DNA of 53,577 nucleotides from Pseudomonadota bacterium (lineage in GTDB: Bacteria; Pseudomonadota; Alphaproteobacteria; Acetobacterales; Acetobacteraceae), in contig JAJZFA010000039.1 in the NCBI GenBank assembly GCA_021805565.1, positions 1-53,577 on the forward strand, read 5' to 3'. Shown one piece after another: positions 1-8,972 of the stretch; position 1 is the first letter of the stretch, and each line of letters opens with the position of its first letter. Below the pieces are notes generated by a model. It had not been told where the DNA came from, made no database searches, and was given only the letters and a program-made list of their open reading frames with translations. Both the position numbers and the translations under genes were made by a program.

Positions 1-2
1 TT

Positions 3-137
3 CTCGGTCTTGCCAAGACTTGCGCGAAGAATGGCGTGTCGTTCTGGGATTATCTGGGCAGCCGTCTCGGCGTTCCCGAACGCCTGCTTATCCCGCCGCC
101 GCGGCAACTCGTCTGGCGCGATCCCCAACCAGCCTGA
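3..137 (+). pseudogene. C-terminal fragment of a putative transposase
   Basis: The frame is open from the window edge and ends at TGA 135-137. The visible 44 residues contain AKTCAKNGVSFWDYLGSRL followed by a proline-rich tail (LLIPPPRQLVW). A Cys/Lys-rich helix, an FWDYLG-type segment and a short proline-rich tail remind me of the end of some IS transposases; this is recall, not a search. The 5' part lies outside the window, so I cannot tell whether the gene is intact. Nothing else in the next 450 bases looks coding, which fits the edge of an insertion. Confidence 0.4.
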
Positions 138-595
138 AGCCGCTCCGCCGCTATCGGCCGATCCGCGATGCCCTCTCGCAAGGGTGGAAAACCATGCCGG
201 CCAAAGTACGGAGCGTAGTCCACGAAACCGGGCCTACCGAACCCATCATCGTTGACATCAAAAAGAAAGCGTCCATCGTCTCGATCTCCATGGGACCATC
301 GTCTGGACCCGTTACGCACCGATGTAGCCCTACGGCAGGGTCGCGATAATCGCCTGCTTGCGCATTTGATTATTGCGCCAGCCGGTGAGATCGATTGGGT
401 CGTGACCGGCACGAACGTCGCGCACACCGGTCGCGATGGCGACCGCCAATGTCCGCCGCAAGCGCGGACAGACAACGTCCGTTGCCTGGAATCTGCCTCT
501 CGCCATGCACGCCGAATCAGCCTATCAAGCGCCCATGAATGCGCGTCCGGCCAAACCTAGGGCCAGTCAGCCGCGCCTAACGGATCGAGCGAGAT
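138..595. other. Intergenic stretch upstream of gyrA, no gene seen
   Basis: Short open frames occur on both strands but none has a plausible ribosome binding site or a recognisable product. It lies between the transposase tail and gyrA and probably holds the gyrA promoter, which I could not place with confidence. Confidence 0.4.
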
Positions 596-3424
596 TTGAG
601 CGATATACCTGACCAGCCCTTGGCGCCGATCGGCCCATACGGCGACATGCAGCCGGTAACCCTGGAAGAGGAGATGCGCCGCTCCTACCTCGATTACGCC
701 ATGAGCGTGATCGTGTCGCGCGCGTTGCCGGACGCCCGGGATGGGCTGAAGCCGGTGCATCGGCGCATCTTGTACGGCATGCACGAGGCCGGCTACACCC
801 CTGACAAAGCCTACCGGAAATCGGCCCGCGTGGTTGGCGACGTGATGGGTAAATATCACCCGCACGGCGACTCCTCGATTTACGACGCCATGGTGCGCAT
901 GGCGCAAAGCTTCTCCATGCGGCTACCGCTGATCGACGGTCAGGGTAATTTCGGGTCGGTCGATGGCGATAACCCGGCGGCAATGCGGTACACCGAAGTC
1001 CGGTTGGCCAAGGCCGCCGCGCTGCTGTTGGAAGACATCGACAAAGATACGGTCAATTTCCAGCCGAACTATGACGAGTCCGAACGCGAACCGCTCGTTC
1101 TGCCGGCGAAATTCCCCAACCTGCTGATCAACGGCGCCAACGGCATAGCCGTCGGCATGGCCACGAACATCCCGCCGCATAATCCGGGGGAGATCATCGA
1201 CGCCACCCTGGCGCTGATCGCCGACCCGGATATTTCCCTCGACGACCTGATGAAGATCGTGCCCGGCCCGGACTTTCCCACAGGGGGCATCATCATCGGC
1301 CGCGCCGGTATTCGTCAGGCCTTCGAAACCGGCCGCGACAGCATCGTTATCCGTGCGAAAACCGACTTCGAGGAAATCCGCAAGGATCGTCACGCGATCA
1401 TCGTGACGGAAATTCCGTATCAGGTGAACAAAAAGACCCTGATCGAGAAAATCGCCGAATTGGTGCGCGGCAAGGTCATTGAGGGCATCGGCGAGATGCG
1501 CGATGAATCCGACCGCTCCGGCATGCGCATCGTCATGGAACTCAAGCGCGACGCCACGCCCGAAGTGGTGCTGAACCAGTTGTTCCGCTTCACCCAGTTG
1601 CAGACCAGCTTCGGTATCAACTGCCTCGCGCTCGACGACGGCCAGCCGAAACAGATGGGCGTGCGCGAAGCCCTGATGTGCTTCATCCGCTTCCGCGAAG
1701 AAGTTATCCTCCGCCGGTCCCGGTTCGACCTGAACAAGGCACGCGATCGCGCGCATAATCTTGTCGGGCTTGCCATCGCCGTCGCGAATATCGATGAGGT
1801 GATCCGCCTGATCCGAGCGAGCCCGGATGCCGCCGCCGCGCGCGTGGCGCTGATGGGCCGCGACTGGCCGGCCGAGGATATCGGCGCCCTGCTCGCCCTG
1901 ATCGACGAACCGGGCAATGTCATTGCCGCGGACGGCACGGTTCGCCTGACCGAGGAACAGGCGCGTGGCATCCTGGAACTGCGGCTGCAACGCCTCACCG
2001 GACTGGAACGCGAGAAAATCCAGGCCGAGATGACCGAGGTCGCGGGCAAAATCCGGGAATTGCTGGAAATCCTCGACTCGCGCATCCGCCGCATGGAGGT
2101 GATGACAGCGGAACTGACCGAGGCGCGCAAGGAAGTCGCGTCTCCGCGCATGACCGAAATCGCCGATTACGTCGGCGATCAGGACGACGAAAGCCTGATC
2201 GAACCCGGCCAGATGGTGGTGACCATCACCCGCGACGGTTTCATCAAGCGGACGACTCTGGAAACCTTCCGGGCGCAAAACCGGGGCGGACGCGGGCGTT
2301 CGGGCGCGGGCACGCGCGGCGACGACATCGTGACGCGCAGCTTCAACGGACACACGCACCAGTGGGTGCTGTTCTTCTCCTCCGGCGGTAAGGCGTTCCG
2401 GGTGAAGGTGTGGAAACTGCCGGAAGCCGGCCCGACCGCCAAAGGACGCGCGCTGGTCAACCTGCTGCCCGAACTCGGGGCGGACACCATCACCACGGTT
2501 CTGCCGCTGCCGCAGGACGAAACGCTTTGGGAAAGCCTGCACTTGGTATTCGCGACCGCGTCCGGCAACGTCCGCCGGAACCGTCTGTCCGACTTCAAAA
2601 ATGTGCGCGCCGCCGGACTGATCGCGATGAAACTGGATGAGGGCGATCGTCTGGTTGGCGTCGCCACCTGCCGCGAAGGCGACGATGTGCTGCTGGCCAC
2701 CCGCAAGGGCCGCTGCATCCGCTTCACCTTGACGGACGAACAGGTCCGGGTATTCGCCGGGCGGGACAGTTCCGGCGTCCGGGGTATCAAACTGCTGAAC
2801 GGCGACGACGTGATCAGCCTGTCCGTGTTGCGCCACGTGCCGGCCAGCCCCGAGGAACGGATCGCATATCTGAAACTCGCGAACGCCAAACGCCGCGGCA
2901 ATGGCGAGGCGGAGCCCGAAGCACCGCCCGAACCGGATGGGGAGGACGCTGTGCCCGAAGTGGCGCTCGCGCCCGAACGCTTCGCCGAGATGGAAGCGGC
3001 CGAGGAAATGCTGCTGACCGTCACCGACATGGGGTTCGGCAAGCGCACCTCGGCTTACGAATACCGGACAACGGGGCGCGGCGGTCAGGGTATCGGCAAC
3101 ATCGCGCTGGCCCCGCGCAACGGCAAGACCGTGGCGGCCACCTTCCCCGTGCGGGACGGCGACGACCTTATGATGGTGACCGACGCCGGGCGGTTGATCC
3201 GCGTGCCGGTCGATCAGGTCCGCACCACCGGCCGTCAGGCGATGGGCGTCACGCTGTTCCGGGTCGATAAGGGCGAACACGTCACCAGCGTCTTCACCGT
3301 TCTGGAAGATGACTCCGATGACATCGCCGCTCCACCGGCGAACGGGGTCCCATCCGATATAGCTTTGGACAGTACTGCGGACGACGACCAAACACCGGCT
3401 CCCGAGGATGGTACCGATGGCTGA
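596..3424 (+). CDS. gyrA: DNA gyrase subunit A
   Basis: GyrA is the DNA breaking and rejoining subunit of gyrase (A2B2), which introduces negative supercoils with ATP. The 942-residue protein has the N-terminal topoisomerase IV/gyrase A domain ([20 protein letters not shown] near residue 30), the active-site tyrosine at about residue 132 in [11 protein letters not shown], and the quinolone region GDSSIYD at 91-97. A GyrA box variant QNRGGRG at about 561-567 precedes the C-terminal beta-pinwheel and supports GyrA over ParC. An acidic linker interrupts the pinwheel near residues 765-805. The start is TTG at 596, giving MSDIPDQP, a familiar N-terminus in this group; an ATG at 647-649 would begin only just before the conserved core. 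The Ser and Asp at the E. coli 83 and 87 positions are the quinolone-sensitive residues. It overlaps coaD. Confidence 0.96.
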   Translation: MSDIPDQPLAPIGPYGDMQPVTLEEEMRRSYLDYAMSVIVSRALPDARDGLKPVHRRILYGMHEAGYTPDKAYRKSARVVGDVMGKYHPHGDSSIYDAMVRMAQSFSMRLPLIDGQGNFGSVDGDNPAAMRYTEVRLAKAAALLLEDIDKDTVNFQPNYDESEREPLVLPAKFPNLLINGANGIAVGMATNIPPHNPGEIIDATLALIADPDISLDDLMKIVPGPDFPTGGIIIGRAGIRQAFETGRDSIVIRAKTDFEEIRKDRHAIIVTEIPYQVNKKTLIEKIAELVRGKVIEGIGEMRDESDRSGMRIVMELKRDATPEVVLNQLFRFTQLQTSFGINCLALDDGQPKQMGVREALMCFIRFREEVILRRSRFDLNKARDRAHNLVGLAIAVANIDEVIRLIRASPDAAAARVALMGRDWPAEDIGALLALIDEPGNVIAADGTVRLTEEQARGILELRLQRLTGLEREKIQAEMTEVAGKIRELLEILDSRIRRMEVMTAELTEARKEVASPRMTEIADYVGDQDDESLIEPGQMVVTITRDGFIKRTTLETFRAQNRGGRGRSGAGTRGDDIVTRSFNGHTHQWVLFFSSGGKAFRVKVWKLPEAGPTAKGRALVNLLPELGADTITTVLPLPQDETLWESLHLVFATASGNVRRNRLSDFKNVRAAGLIAMKLDEGDRLVGVATCREGDDVLLATRKGRCIRFTLTDEQVRVFAGRDSSGVRGIKLLNGDDVISLSVLRHVPASPEERIAYLKLANAKRRGNGEAEPEAPPEPDGEDAVPEVALAPERFAEMEAAEEMLLTVTDMGFGKRTSAYEYRTTGRGGQGIGNIALAPRNGKTVAATFPVRDGDDLMMVTDAGRLIRVPVDQVRTTGRQAMGVTLFRVDKGEHVTSVFTVLEDDSDDIAAPPANGVPSDIALDSTADDDQTPAPEDGTDG

Positions 3425-3938
3425 CCAGGACACCCCCCTGCCCCGCCGGATCGGCCTGTATCCAGGTACGTTCGATCCCATCACCAACGGCCACCTCGAT
3501 GTGATCGCCCGCGCGGCCCGGCTGCTGGACAAGCTGGTGGTCGGTGTCGCCATCAACACCGGCAAGGGCCCGCTGTTCACGCTGGAGGAACGCGTCGAAC
3601 TGGTCCGGATCGAGATCGAGGCGATTGCCGAACGCAATGGCATGGTGATCGAGGTTATCCCGTTCGATACGCTGCTTGTCGATTTCGCCCGCAAGGTCGG
3701 CGCGTCGATGATCGTGCGCGGCCTGCGCGCGGTGTCGGATTTCGATTACGAATTTCAGATGGCCGGCATGAACTACCGCATGGCCCCGGACGTTGAGACC
3801 GTGTTCCTGATGGCCAGCGAGACCCACCAGTTCATCGCGTCCCGCCTCGTCAAGGAAGTCGCCATGCTCGGTGGCGATATCGCGTCGTTCGTGCCGGCGC
3901 TGACCCACGAACGGATTATGAAACGTATCCGGGGCTGA
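3417..3938 (+). CDS. coaD: Phosphopantetheine adenylyltransferase
   Basis: CoaD transfers AMP from ATP to 4'-phosphopantetheine, the fourth step of coenzyme A synthesis, in the cytoplasm. The 173-residue length is close to the bacterial norm of about 160. The nucleotidyltransferase signature [12 protein letters not shown] (T/HxGH motif) is at the N-terminus, and [13 protein letters not shown] is the usual substrate-binding segment. I start at ATG 3417, 9 bases after GAGG at 3404-3407; an in-frame ATG at 3408 sits directly on the Shine-Dalgarno and is unlikely. The gene overlaps the end of gyrA by 8 bases, so the two are probably translationally coupled. Confidence 0.95.
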   Translation: MADQDTPLPRRIGLYPGTFDPITNGHLDVIARAARLLDKLVVGVAINTGKGPLFTLEERVELVRIEIEAIAERNGMVIEVIPFDTLLVDFARKVGASMIVRGLRAVSDFDYEFQMAGMNYRMAPDVETVFLMASETHQFIASRLVKEVAMLGGDIASFVPALTHERIMKRIRG

Positions 3939-3981
3939 CCGTCCAGCCCGTGTTCCCCATTGAATTTGAAAGGAAGGCGCC

Positions 3982-4542
3982 ATGAATCGCCGTACCCTGA
4001 TCGCATCCAGTGCCACCCTGGCCTTAACGGCGAGTCCGGGCTTCGCGCAAACCGCGCCAACGCTCGATCCAGAAAACACGATCTATCTGGACCTCAAGCA
4101 GGGCCGGGTCGTGATCAAACTGCTGCCCGATGTTGCGCCCAAAACGGTGGAGCGGATCAAGGCCCTGACCCGACAGGGCTTTTACGACGGAACTGTCTTC
4201 CACCGCGTCATCGAAGGATTTATGGCGCAAGGCGGCGATCCGACAGGAACCGGCACAGGCGGCAGTAAACTGCCCGATCTGGCGCTGGAACCAAGCGGCC
4301 GCCACTTCGTCCGCGGGGTATGCGCCATGGCGCGCGCATCGGATCCCGACAGTGCGAACAGCCAGTTCTTCATCATGTTCGCGCCGATGCCCGCCTTATA
4401 CCGGCAATACGCGATCTGGGGTCAGGTCGTCAGCGGAATGGAATACGTGGACCAGATCAAGCGCGGCAACAGCGATGACAATGGCAAGGTCAATAACCCC
4501 GACCGTATCGTCCGCATGCGTGTTGCCGCGGATGTGAAATAA
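3982..4542 (+). CDS. Exported cyclophilin-type peptidyl-prolyl isomerase
   Basis: A cis-trans prolyl isomerase of the cyclophilin family, 186 residues. A signal peptide (MNRRTLIASSATLALTASPG then FAQ) precedes the domain, so it probably works in the periplasm. Catalytic-core motifs are VFHRVIEGFMAQGGDPTGTG and NSQFFIMF. It is followed 55 bases later by a second, cytoplasmic cyclophilin with nearly identical core motifs, so the pair looks like a duplication that gained or lost an export signal. GGAAGG upstream of ATG 3982 is the likely ribosome binding site. Confidence 0.9.
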   Translation: MNRRTLIASSATLALTASPGFAQTAPTLDPENTIYLDLKQGRVVIKLLPDVAPKTVERIKALTRQGFYDGTVFHRVIEGFMAQGGDPTGTGTGGSKLPDLALEPSGRHFVRGVCAMARASDPDSANSQFFIMFAPMPALYRQYAIWGQVVSGMEYVDQIKRGNSDDNGKVNNPDRIVRMRVAADVK

Positions 4543-4597
4543 CGGCGGCATCGTCCATCGTCGCAACCCAGGCTGGATTACAGGAGACAACCGACAC

Positions 4598-5098
4598 ATG
4601 AGCGACCCGAAACACGCTTCCGATCCCGAAAACACCCTCTATCTGGACCTGACCGCCGGCCGGGTGGTCATCCAGCTTCTGCCAGACATCGCCCCCATGC
4701 ATGTGGCCCAAATCAAGACCCTGGTGCGAAAGGGATTCTACGACGGAACCGTGTTCCATCGCGTGATCGAGGGGTTCATGGCACAGGGCGGCGACCCGAC
4801 AGGAACCGGCACGGGCGGCAGCGACCTGGACGACATCCGAGCAGAATTTACCGATAAAGCTAAGTTTTTGCGCGGAACCTGCGGCATGGCTCGGTCGCAA
4901 AGCCAGCACAGCGCGAACAGCCAGTTCTTTATCATGTTCGAACCTGCGTCGCATCTGAACGGCCAGTACACGATCTGGGGTCAGGTGATCGAGGGGATGG
5001 AGTTCGTCGATGGATTGAAGCGGGGCAGCGGCGGCGGCGGCACGGTCGCCAATCCGGACAAGATCGTGAAATTTCAGGTAGCGGCCGACGCATCCTGA
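4598..5098 (+). CDS. ppiB: Cytoplasmic cyclophilin-type peptidyl-prolyl isomerase
   Basis: This 166-residue cyclophilin has no signal peptide and should act in the cytoplasm. It carries GTVFHRVIEGFMAQGGDPTG and NSQFFIMFEP, the conserved active-site blocks. It parallels the preceding exported isomerase over its full length, beginning DPENTLYLDL against DPENTIYLDL. AGGAGA lies about 10 bases before the ATG. The gene symbol follows the usual name for the soluble PpiB type; assignment within the family is otherwise loose. Confidence 0.88.
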   Translation: MSDPKHASDPENTLYLDLTAGRVVIQLLPDIAPMHVAQIKTLVRKGFYDGTVFHRVIEGFMAQGGDPTGTGTGGSDLDDIRAEFTDKAKFLRGTCGMARSQSQHSANSQFFIMFEPASHLNGQYTIWGQVIEGMEFVDGLKRGSGGGGTVANPDKIVKFQVAADAS

Positions 5099-5111
5099 GT
5101 CGGTTTCCATG

Positions 5112-5135
5112 CCACGGGCCATTCTTGGCCTGTGG
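5112..5135 (+). terminator. GC-rich hairpin after the cyclophilin pair
   Basis: CCACGGGCC and GGCCTGTGG pair as a 9-bp stem (one G-T pair) around the loop ATTCTT, 14 bases after the ppiB stop. There is no T tract, so it may stabilise the 3' end or act with Rho rather than terminate alone. Confidence 0.45.
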
Positions 5136-5282
5136 TCGTGGGCAAACGGAATTCGTATTGGTGGCCGCGGTTCGGACTGGGGTCTTTTCTGGAAGCCTGG
5201 TTCACGCTCTTGAGGCCGGCACTGAGATTCCCTGGCGCCAGCCTGAAGCCCATTGGCGTGACATTGGCGCAGGAGACTGACG

Positions 5283-5681
5283 ATGAATGCCGAACCTGGA
5301 TGGGACGCTTTCGCCGCGAAGAAATATCTGAGCCTGGAAACCTACCGTAAAACAGGGGCCGGCGTCCGGACGCCTGTTTGGTTCGCCGCGGCACCCGATG
5401 AACCCGGCGGCCCGGTGCTTTATGTCTATTCCACCGCCGATTCCGGTAAGGCAAAGCGAATCCGCCGGTCGGGTGCGGTCAGGATCGCGCCATGCGATGC
5501 GCGTGGACGGGTCACCGGCGACTGGATCGCCGCACATGCCGCAATCGCCGGAGACGCGGCCTATGAACGCGGCATGCGCTTGCTCAATCGCAAATACTGG
5601 CCGTTGAAGCCGGTCATGGATGTCTTCGTCCGGCTATTTGTAAAGCATGAACGCGTCATGATCGCGATCCGGCCGGTTTGA
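5283..5681 (+). CDS. PPOX-class flavin/F420-type split-barrel protein
   Basis: A 132-residue protein that looks like the Rv2061-type branch of the pyridoxamine 5'-phosphate oxidase-like split barrels. Supporting segments are KYLSLETYRKTGAGVRTPVWF at the start, YVYSTADSGKAKRIRR in the middle, and VRIAPCDARGRVTGDW after it. Members bind FMN, F420 or heme-like ligands and usually reduce or sequester small molecules; the substrate here is unknown. AGGAG lies 8 bases before ATG 5283. It is a single gene between the cyclophilins and tRNA-Lys. Confidence 0.8.
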   Translation: MNAEPGWDAFAAKKYLSLETYRKTGAGVRTPVWFAAAPDEPGGPVLYVYSTADSGKAKRIRRSGAVRIAPCDARGRVTGDWIAAHAAIAGDAAYERGMRLLNRKYWPLKPVMDVFVRLFVKHERVMIAIRPV

Positions 5682-5857
5682 CCGCGCCGGTCATTGGCCG
5701 CGGGCGCGTTGCGTCGTAGGCAGCGGTGCTTGACCCGCGCTGGTGGACCGTCCCGTGAACCGCACCGGGTTTGCAGCGTGGATAAGGCGATTTCTTACCG
5801 ACAGAATCGGGTTGAAGCTTGACCCGAGGCTCCGCATGGCGTTCAAAGCGCGCTGGC

Positions 5858-5933
5858 GAGCCTGTAGCTCAGTTGGTAGAGCACGAGACTTTTAATCTTG
5901 GGGTCGTGGGTTCGATTCCCACCGGGCTCACCA
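5858..5933 (+). tRNA. tRNA-Lys (anticodon TTT)
   Basis: A 76-base cloverleaf. The acceptor GAGCCTG pairs with CGGGCTC, the D arm contains GTAGCTCAGTTGGTAGAGC, and the anticodon stem-loop is CGAGA-CTTTTAA-TCTTG with anticodon TTT. The T arm is GTGGG-TTCGATT-CCCAC, the discriminator base is A, and CCA is encoded. It reads both AAA and AAG lysine codons. Confidence 0.97.
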
Positions 5934-6006
5934 AATATACCGACGGACTGTTGCGCATTAGGCTGCGGTACGGCCCATCCGGCCTCTCGCCCGGACGTGC
6001 GGTGGC

Positions 6007-6033
6007 CAGGGGCGATGGGCGCTATCGCCCCTG
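6007..6033. terminator. Hairpin between tRNA-Lys and the convergent binding-protein gene
   Basis: CAGGGGCGAT and ATCGCCCCTG form a perfect 10-bp stem with a 7-base loop. It sits 9 bases from the stop of the leftward gene ending at 6043 and 73 bases after the tRNA, so it could end both transcripts. No clear T tract is present on either strand. Confidence 0.5.
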
Positions 6034-6042
6034 CACACGCGG

Positions 6043-7248
6043 CTATTTGTTCACCAGCTTGCAGCGCGAATCAGCCAGCGGTTGATACGCCCGATCGCCC
6101 GGAATGGTGGCAATTCGTTTGTAAAGATCCCAGGGCCCAGTGGATTCGGCCGGTGTCTTGACCTGAAATAAATACATGTCGTGCACCATCAGTCCGTCGG
6201 CCCGGATATGGCCATCATGCGCGAAAAAGTCATGAATCGGCGACGCGCGCATTTTGTCCATGACCGCCGCGCTGTCCGCGGTGCCGGCCGCCTGTACCGC
6301 CTGTAAATAGTGCATGGTGGATGAATAGAGACCCGCCTGAAGCATGTTGGGCATCTTCTTCATCTTCGCGTAAAATCGCGTGGCGAATGCCCGCGTTGCA
6401 TCGTCCGTATCCCAGTAGAACGCATCCGCCAGCAGCATGCCCTGAGTCGCCGCCAGGCCGATTCCGTGAATATCGTTGATCTCGGCACCCAGGCTTGCAA
6501 GCCGGGTACCGTCGCGGGTAATGCCGAACTCAGCCGCCTGTTTCACCGTGTTAATCAGGTCGGTGCCGGCGTTCGCCAACCCGATCACCTGCGCCTTCGA
6601 CGCTTGTGCATCCAGCAGCATCGACGAAAAATCTGCTGTATCGAGCGGCGCCTTCGCGCTACCCAGCACCTGTCCGCCGTTGGCCCTGACGACGGTCGCG
6701 CTATCTTTTTCCAACTGATGGCCGAACGTGTAATCCGCCGTCAGGTAATACCAGCTTTTTCCGCCTTGCAGCATGACCGCGCTGGTCACGGCATGGGCCG
6801 TTGCGTAAGTGTTATAGGTATAGTGCACCGCCGTTGCGATGCACGCCTCATTCGTGATCGACGATGCGCCCGGACCGTTCAACAGAACGATCTTATGGCG
6901 CTGATTGGCCACATTCATCACCGCCAGCGCGGGCGACGAAGCCGCGACATCCAGCAACGCCACGACTTTTCCCGTATCGAACCATTCCGTGGCGATGGAT
7001 GCGGCGATATCGGCTTTGTTCTGATGATCGGCCACGATCAGACCGATCGGCCGGCCCAGCACGCTGCCGCCAAAATCCGCCACCGCCATGCGGGCGGCCC
7101 ATTCGCTGCCCGGCCCGGTCACATCGGCATACGGACCGCCCATGTCCAGGATCAGGCCCAGATTGAACGGTTCGGCCGTCTGTGCGCAAGCAGTCCCTGC
7201 ATACTGGAACAACACACACGCAAAAACTGCAATAGCACTACGTTTCAT
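6043..7248 (-). CDS. Periplasmic solute-binding protein, branched-chain amino-acid ABC type
   Basis: A type I periplasmic binding protein of the LivJ-like group, 401 residues, which would capture a small solute for an ABC importer. The signal peptide runs through MKRSAIAVFACVLF to about TACAQ. The ligand-binding fold begins FNLGLILDMGGPYADVTGPG and continues with LLNGPGASSITNEAC and YYLTADYTFGHQLEKD, the usual two-lobe landmarks. I start at ATG 7248, preceded by AGGGGGG; an in-frame upstream ATG would place 19 residues before the signal peptide. No permease or ATPase gene lies next to it, so its partners are elsewhere or it serves another role such as signalling. Confidence 0.88.
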   Translation of the reverse strand: MKRSAIAVFACVLFQYAGTACAQTAEPFNLGLILDMGGPYADVTGPGSEWAARMAVADFGGSVLGRPIGLIVADHQNKADIAASIATEWFDTGKVVALLDVAASSPALAVMNVANQRHKIVLLNGPGASSITNEACIATAVHYTYNTYATAHAVTSAVMLQGGKSWYYLTADYTFGHQLEKDSATVVRANGGQVLGSAKAPLDTADFSSMLLDAQASKAQVIGLANAGTDLINTVKQAAEFGITRDGTRLASLGAEINDIHGIGLAATQGMLLADAFYWDTDDATRAFATRFYAKMKKMPNMLQAGLYSSTMHYLQAVQAAGTADSAAVMDKMRASPIHDFFAHDGHIRADGLMVHDMYLFQVKTPAESTGPWDLYKRIATIPGDRAYQPLADSRCKLVNK

Positions 7249-7536
7249 CGCGGCCCCCCTACACGGTCGCCGCATCGACGCATCCGGCCGTACAAAAATA
7301 TCCACGGCTCGCCGGTTCCGCGCAAGGGCGCCGAACCGGACTGCGGCGCTATACAGGCTGGTCGAAACGGAGACACCTGCGCTCTTCTGCCCCTGAACCG
7401 GCTTTTCATTTCAATTGGCAATTGAATACGCCGATTGCCCAATCCAGGGCACAATTGTATCATTCGCAATCCGATACCCCGAGGGCACGCACGTCTGGCA
7501 TTGTGACGACACCCTTATCGAGCAGGACCTGACACC

Positions 7537-8049
7537 ATCTCCGAACCGTCGCCGATTACGCTTGTCCTGGGGGGTGCGCGTTCGGGCAAAAGCCGCCACG
7601 CGGAATTGCTTCTGACCGCCCACGCCGAACCGTGGATTTATGTCGCCACCGGGCAGGCGTTCGACGACGAAATGCGTGTTCGCATCGCCGAACATCGCGC
7701 GCGCCGGTCGGCCGGCTGGCACACGGTGGAAGCCCCGGTCGAACTCGCGGCGGCAATCGGCGCACAACCCCACCGGCCGGTGCTGATCGACTGCCTGACG
7801 CTGTGGCTGACCAATCTGATGCTGGGCGGACACGATGTCGCGGCGGCCAGCGCGGCGCTGGAACACGCGCTTGCCGCAAGGCATGCGCCAACCGTGCTGG
7901 TCGGCAACGAGGTCGGGCTTGGCATCGTGCCGGACACGCCCCTGGGCCGAGCGTTCCGCGACGAAGCCGGGCGGCTCAACCAACGCATGGCGGCCCTGGC
8001 CGGCCGCGTCGTTTTCATGGTCGCCGGATTGCCGATGATCGTGAAATGA
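7537..8049 (+). CDS. cobU: Adenosylcobinamide kinase / adenosylcobinamide-phosphate guanylyltransferase, apparent ATC start
   Basis: CobU (CobP) phosphorylates adenosylcobinamide and then adds GMP, giving the activated corrinoid for nucleotide-loop assembly. Walker A is LVLGGARSGKS near residue 10, Walker B is VLIDCLTLWLTN, and NEVGLGIVPDTPLGRAFRD is the conserved guanylate segment. The frame is closed by TGA at 7504-7506 and has no ATG, GTG or TTG before the Walker A motif. The best initiation site is ATC at 7537, 9 bases after AGGA at 7524-7527, giving 170 residues, the normal length. The first standard start, TTG 7606, would delete Walker A and cannot be right. The stop overlaps the next gene as ATGA. 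Confidence 0.88.
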   Translation: MSEPSPITLVLGGARSGKSRHAELLLTAHAEPWIYVATGQAFDDEMRVRIAEHRARRSAGWHTVEAPVELAAAIGAQPHRPVLIDCLTLWLTNLMLGGHDVAAASAALEHALAARHAPTVLVGNEVGLGIVPDTPLGRAFRDEAGRLNQRMAALAGRVVFMVAGLPMIVK

Positions 8050-8630
8050 AAATCGTCCTGATTCGCCACCCGGCACCGGCGATCGCGCCGGGCATATGTT
8101 ACGGGCGGCTGGATGTCGGGGTTGACCCCGCGGCGCATCCGCTAATGGATCGTATCGCGGCAAATCCGGCACTTCAGGGCGCGGCTCACGTCTGGACCAG
8201 CCCGGCGCTGCGCTGCAGGGGACTGGCCGAAGCGATCGCGCTGACGCTGGCGGTGCCGATATCGGTCGATGAGCGCTTGCAGGAGTTGGATTTCGGCACC
8301 TGGGAAGGACTCGCTTGGAACGCGATATCGCGTGCGGATTTCGATCGCTGGGCTGCCTCGCCGTCGAATTTCGCACCCCCTGGCGGCGAATCCGGCGCCG
8401 CACTGGTTGCCCGCATCCGCGCCTTTCAAACCGGTTTGCTCGCTGCCCGGCAAGACTGCGTCGTGGTAACCCACGGTGGCCCGCTCAAGGTGCTGATCCC
8501 GCTGTTGACCGGCGACGCGGTGGATTTACTGGCAGCCGCGCCGCCGATGGGTTCGATCCGGACGATCGCCCGCCCCACCCCGGTCACCGCGGATCCGGAG
8601 AAAAGCCGAGCGGCGGAACGCGGGATATAA
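8046..8630 (+). CDS. cobC: Histidine phosphatase, CobC (alpha-ribazole phosphatase)-like
   Basis: A 194-residue phosphoglycerate-mutase-fold phosphatase. The phospho-accepting histidine is in LIRHPAP at the N-terminus, and GICYGRLDVG is typical of CobC in alphaproteobacteria. ELDFGTWEGLAW carries the catalytic acid and VVTHGGPLKVL the second histidine. In cobalamin synthesis it would dephosphorylate alpha-ribazole phosphate or adenosylcobalamin phosphate. It overlaps cobU by 4 bases (ATGA), so it is translationally coupled. Its last 47 bases overlap the convergent DUF1636 gene. Confidence 0.85.
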   Translation: MKIVLIRHPAPAIAPGICYGRLDVGVDPAAHPLMDRIAANPALQGAAHVWTSPALRCRGLAEAIALTLAVPISVDERLQELDFGTWEGLAWNAISRADFDRWAASPSNFAPPGGESGAALVARIRAFQTGLLAARQDCVVVTHGGPLKVLIPLLTGDAVDLLAAAPPMGSIRTIARPTPVTADPEKSRAAERGI

Positions 8631-8952
8631 TTCCTTTCCGGAATGACATGGGTCTTTCCCTCCAGGGAACGATCCCGCCGGCGGCCTTACCGTATCGCAG
8701 CGCCATCTCGATCGTATCCCCGGCATGATCGCGATGGTTCAAATCGCCGACGACATAAGTCCACTTGCCGGCCGCCGCCAAGGCAACGGTGCAAGGCCGT
8801 TTGCAGACGGAAAGACATTCCACCGGAGTAACGGTGGCGCCGGACGATTCCGCCGTCAATGCCTCGAACAGGTCGCGCCCCGGCCGTTCGAAGTCATCGC
8901 TCGTTCCTCTGCACGAAATGCAAACGAATACCGTGACAGGCGAATACTCCAT
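8584..8952 (-). CDS. DUF1636 cysteine-rich putative metal-binding protein
   Basis: A 122-residue protein with a VFVCISCRG motif near the N-terminus and ECLSVCKRPCTVAL in the middle. These cysteines match DUF1636 proteins, often found beside cobalamin genes and suspected to bind a metal or Fe-S cluster. I start at ATG 8952 with GGGGGA just upstream; an in-frame upstream extension of 40 residues looks non-coding. It lies 20 bases downstream of bluB in the same direction, so it is probably the last gene of the cobA-cobB-bluB operon. Function is not established. Confidence 0.75.
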   Translation of the reverse strand: MEYSPVTVFVCISCRGTSDDFERPGRDLFEALTAESSGATVTPVECLSVCKRPCTVALAAAGKWTYVVGDLNHRDHAGDTIEMALRYGKAAGGIVPWRERPMSFRKGIISRVPPLGFSPDPR

Positions 8953-8972
8953 TATCGTTTCCCCCGATGGCA

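Noticed and set aside
923-3694. A 923-residue open frame antisense to gyrA and coaD
   Set aside because: It is the codon-phase shadow of a GC-rich gene: gyrA is certain on the other strand, and the antisense protein has no family features.
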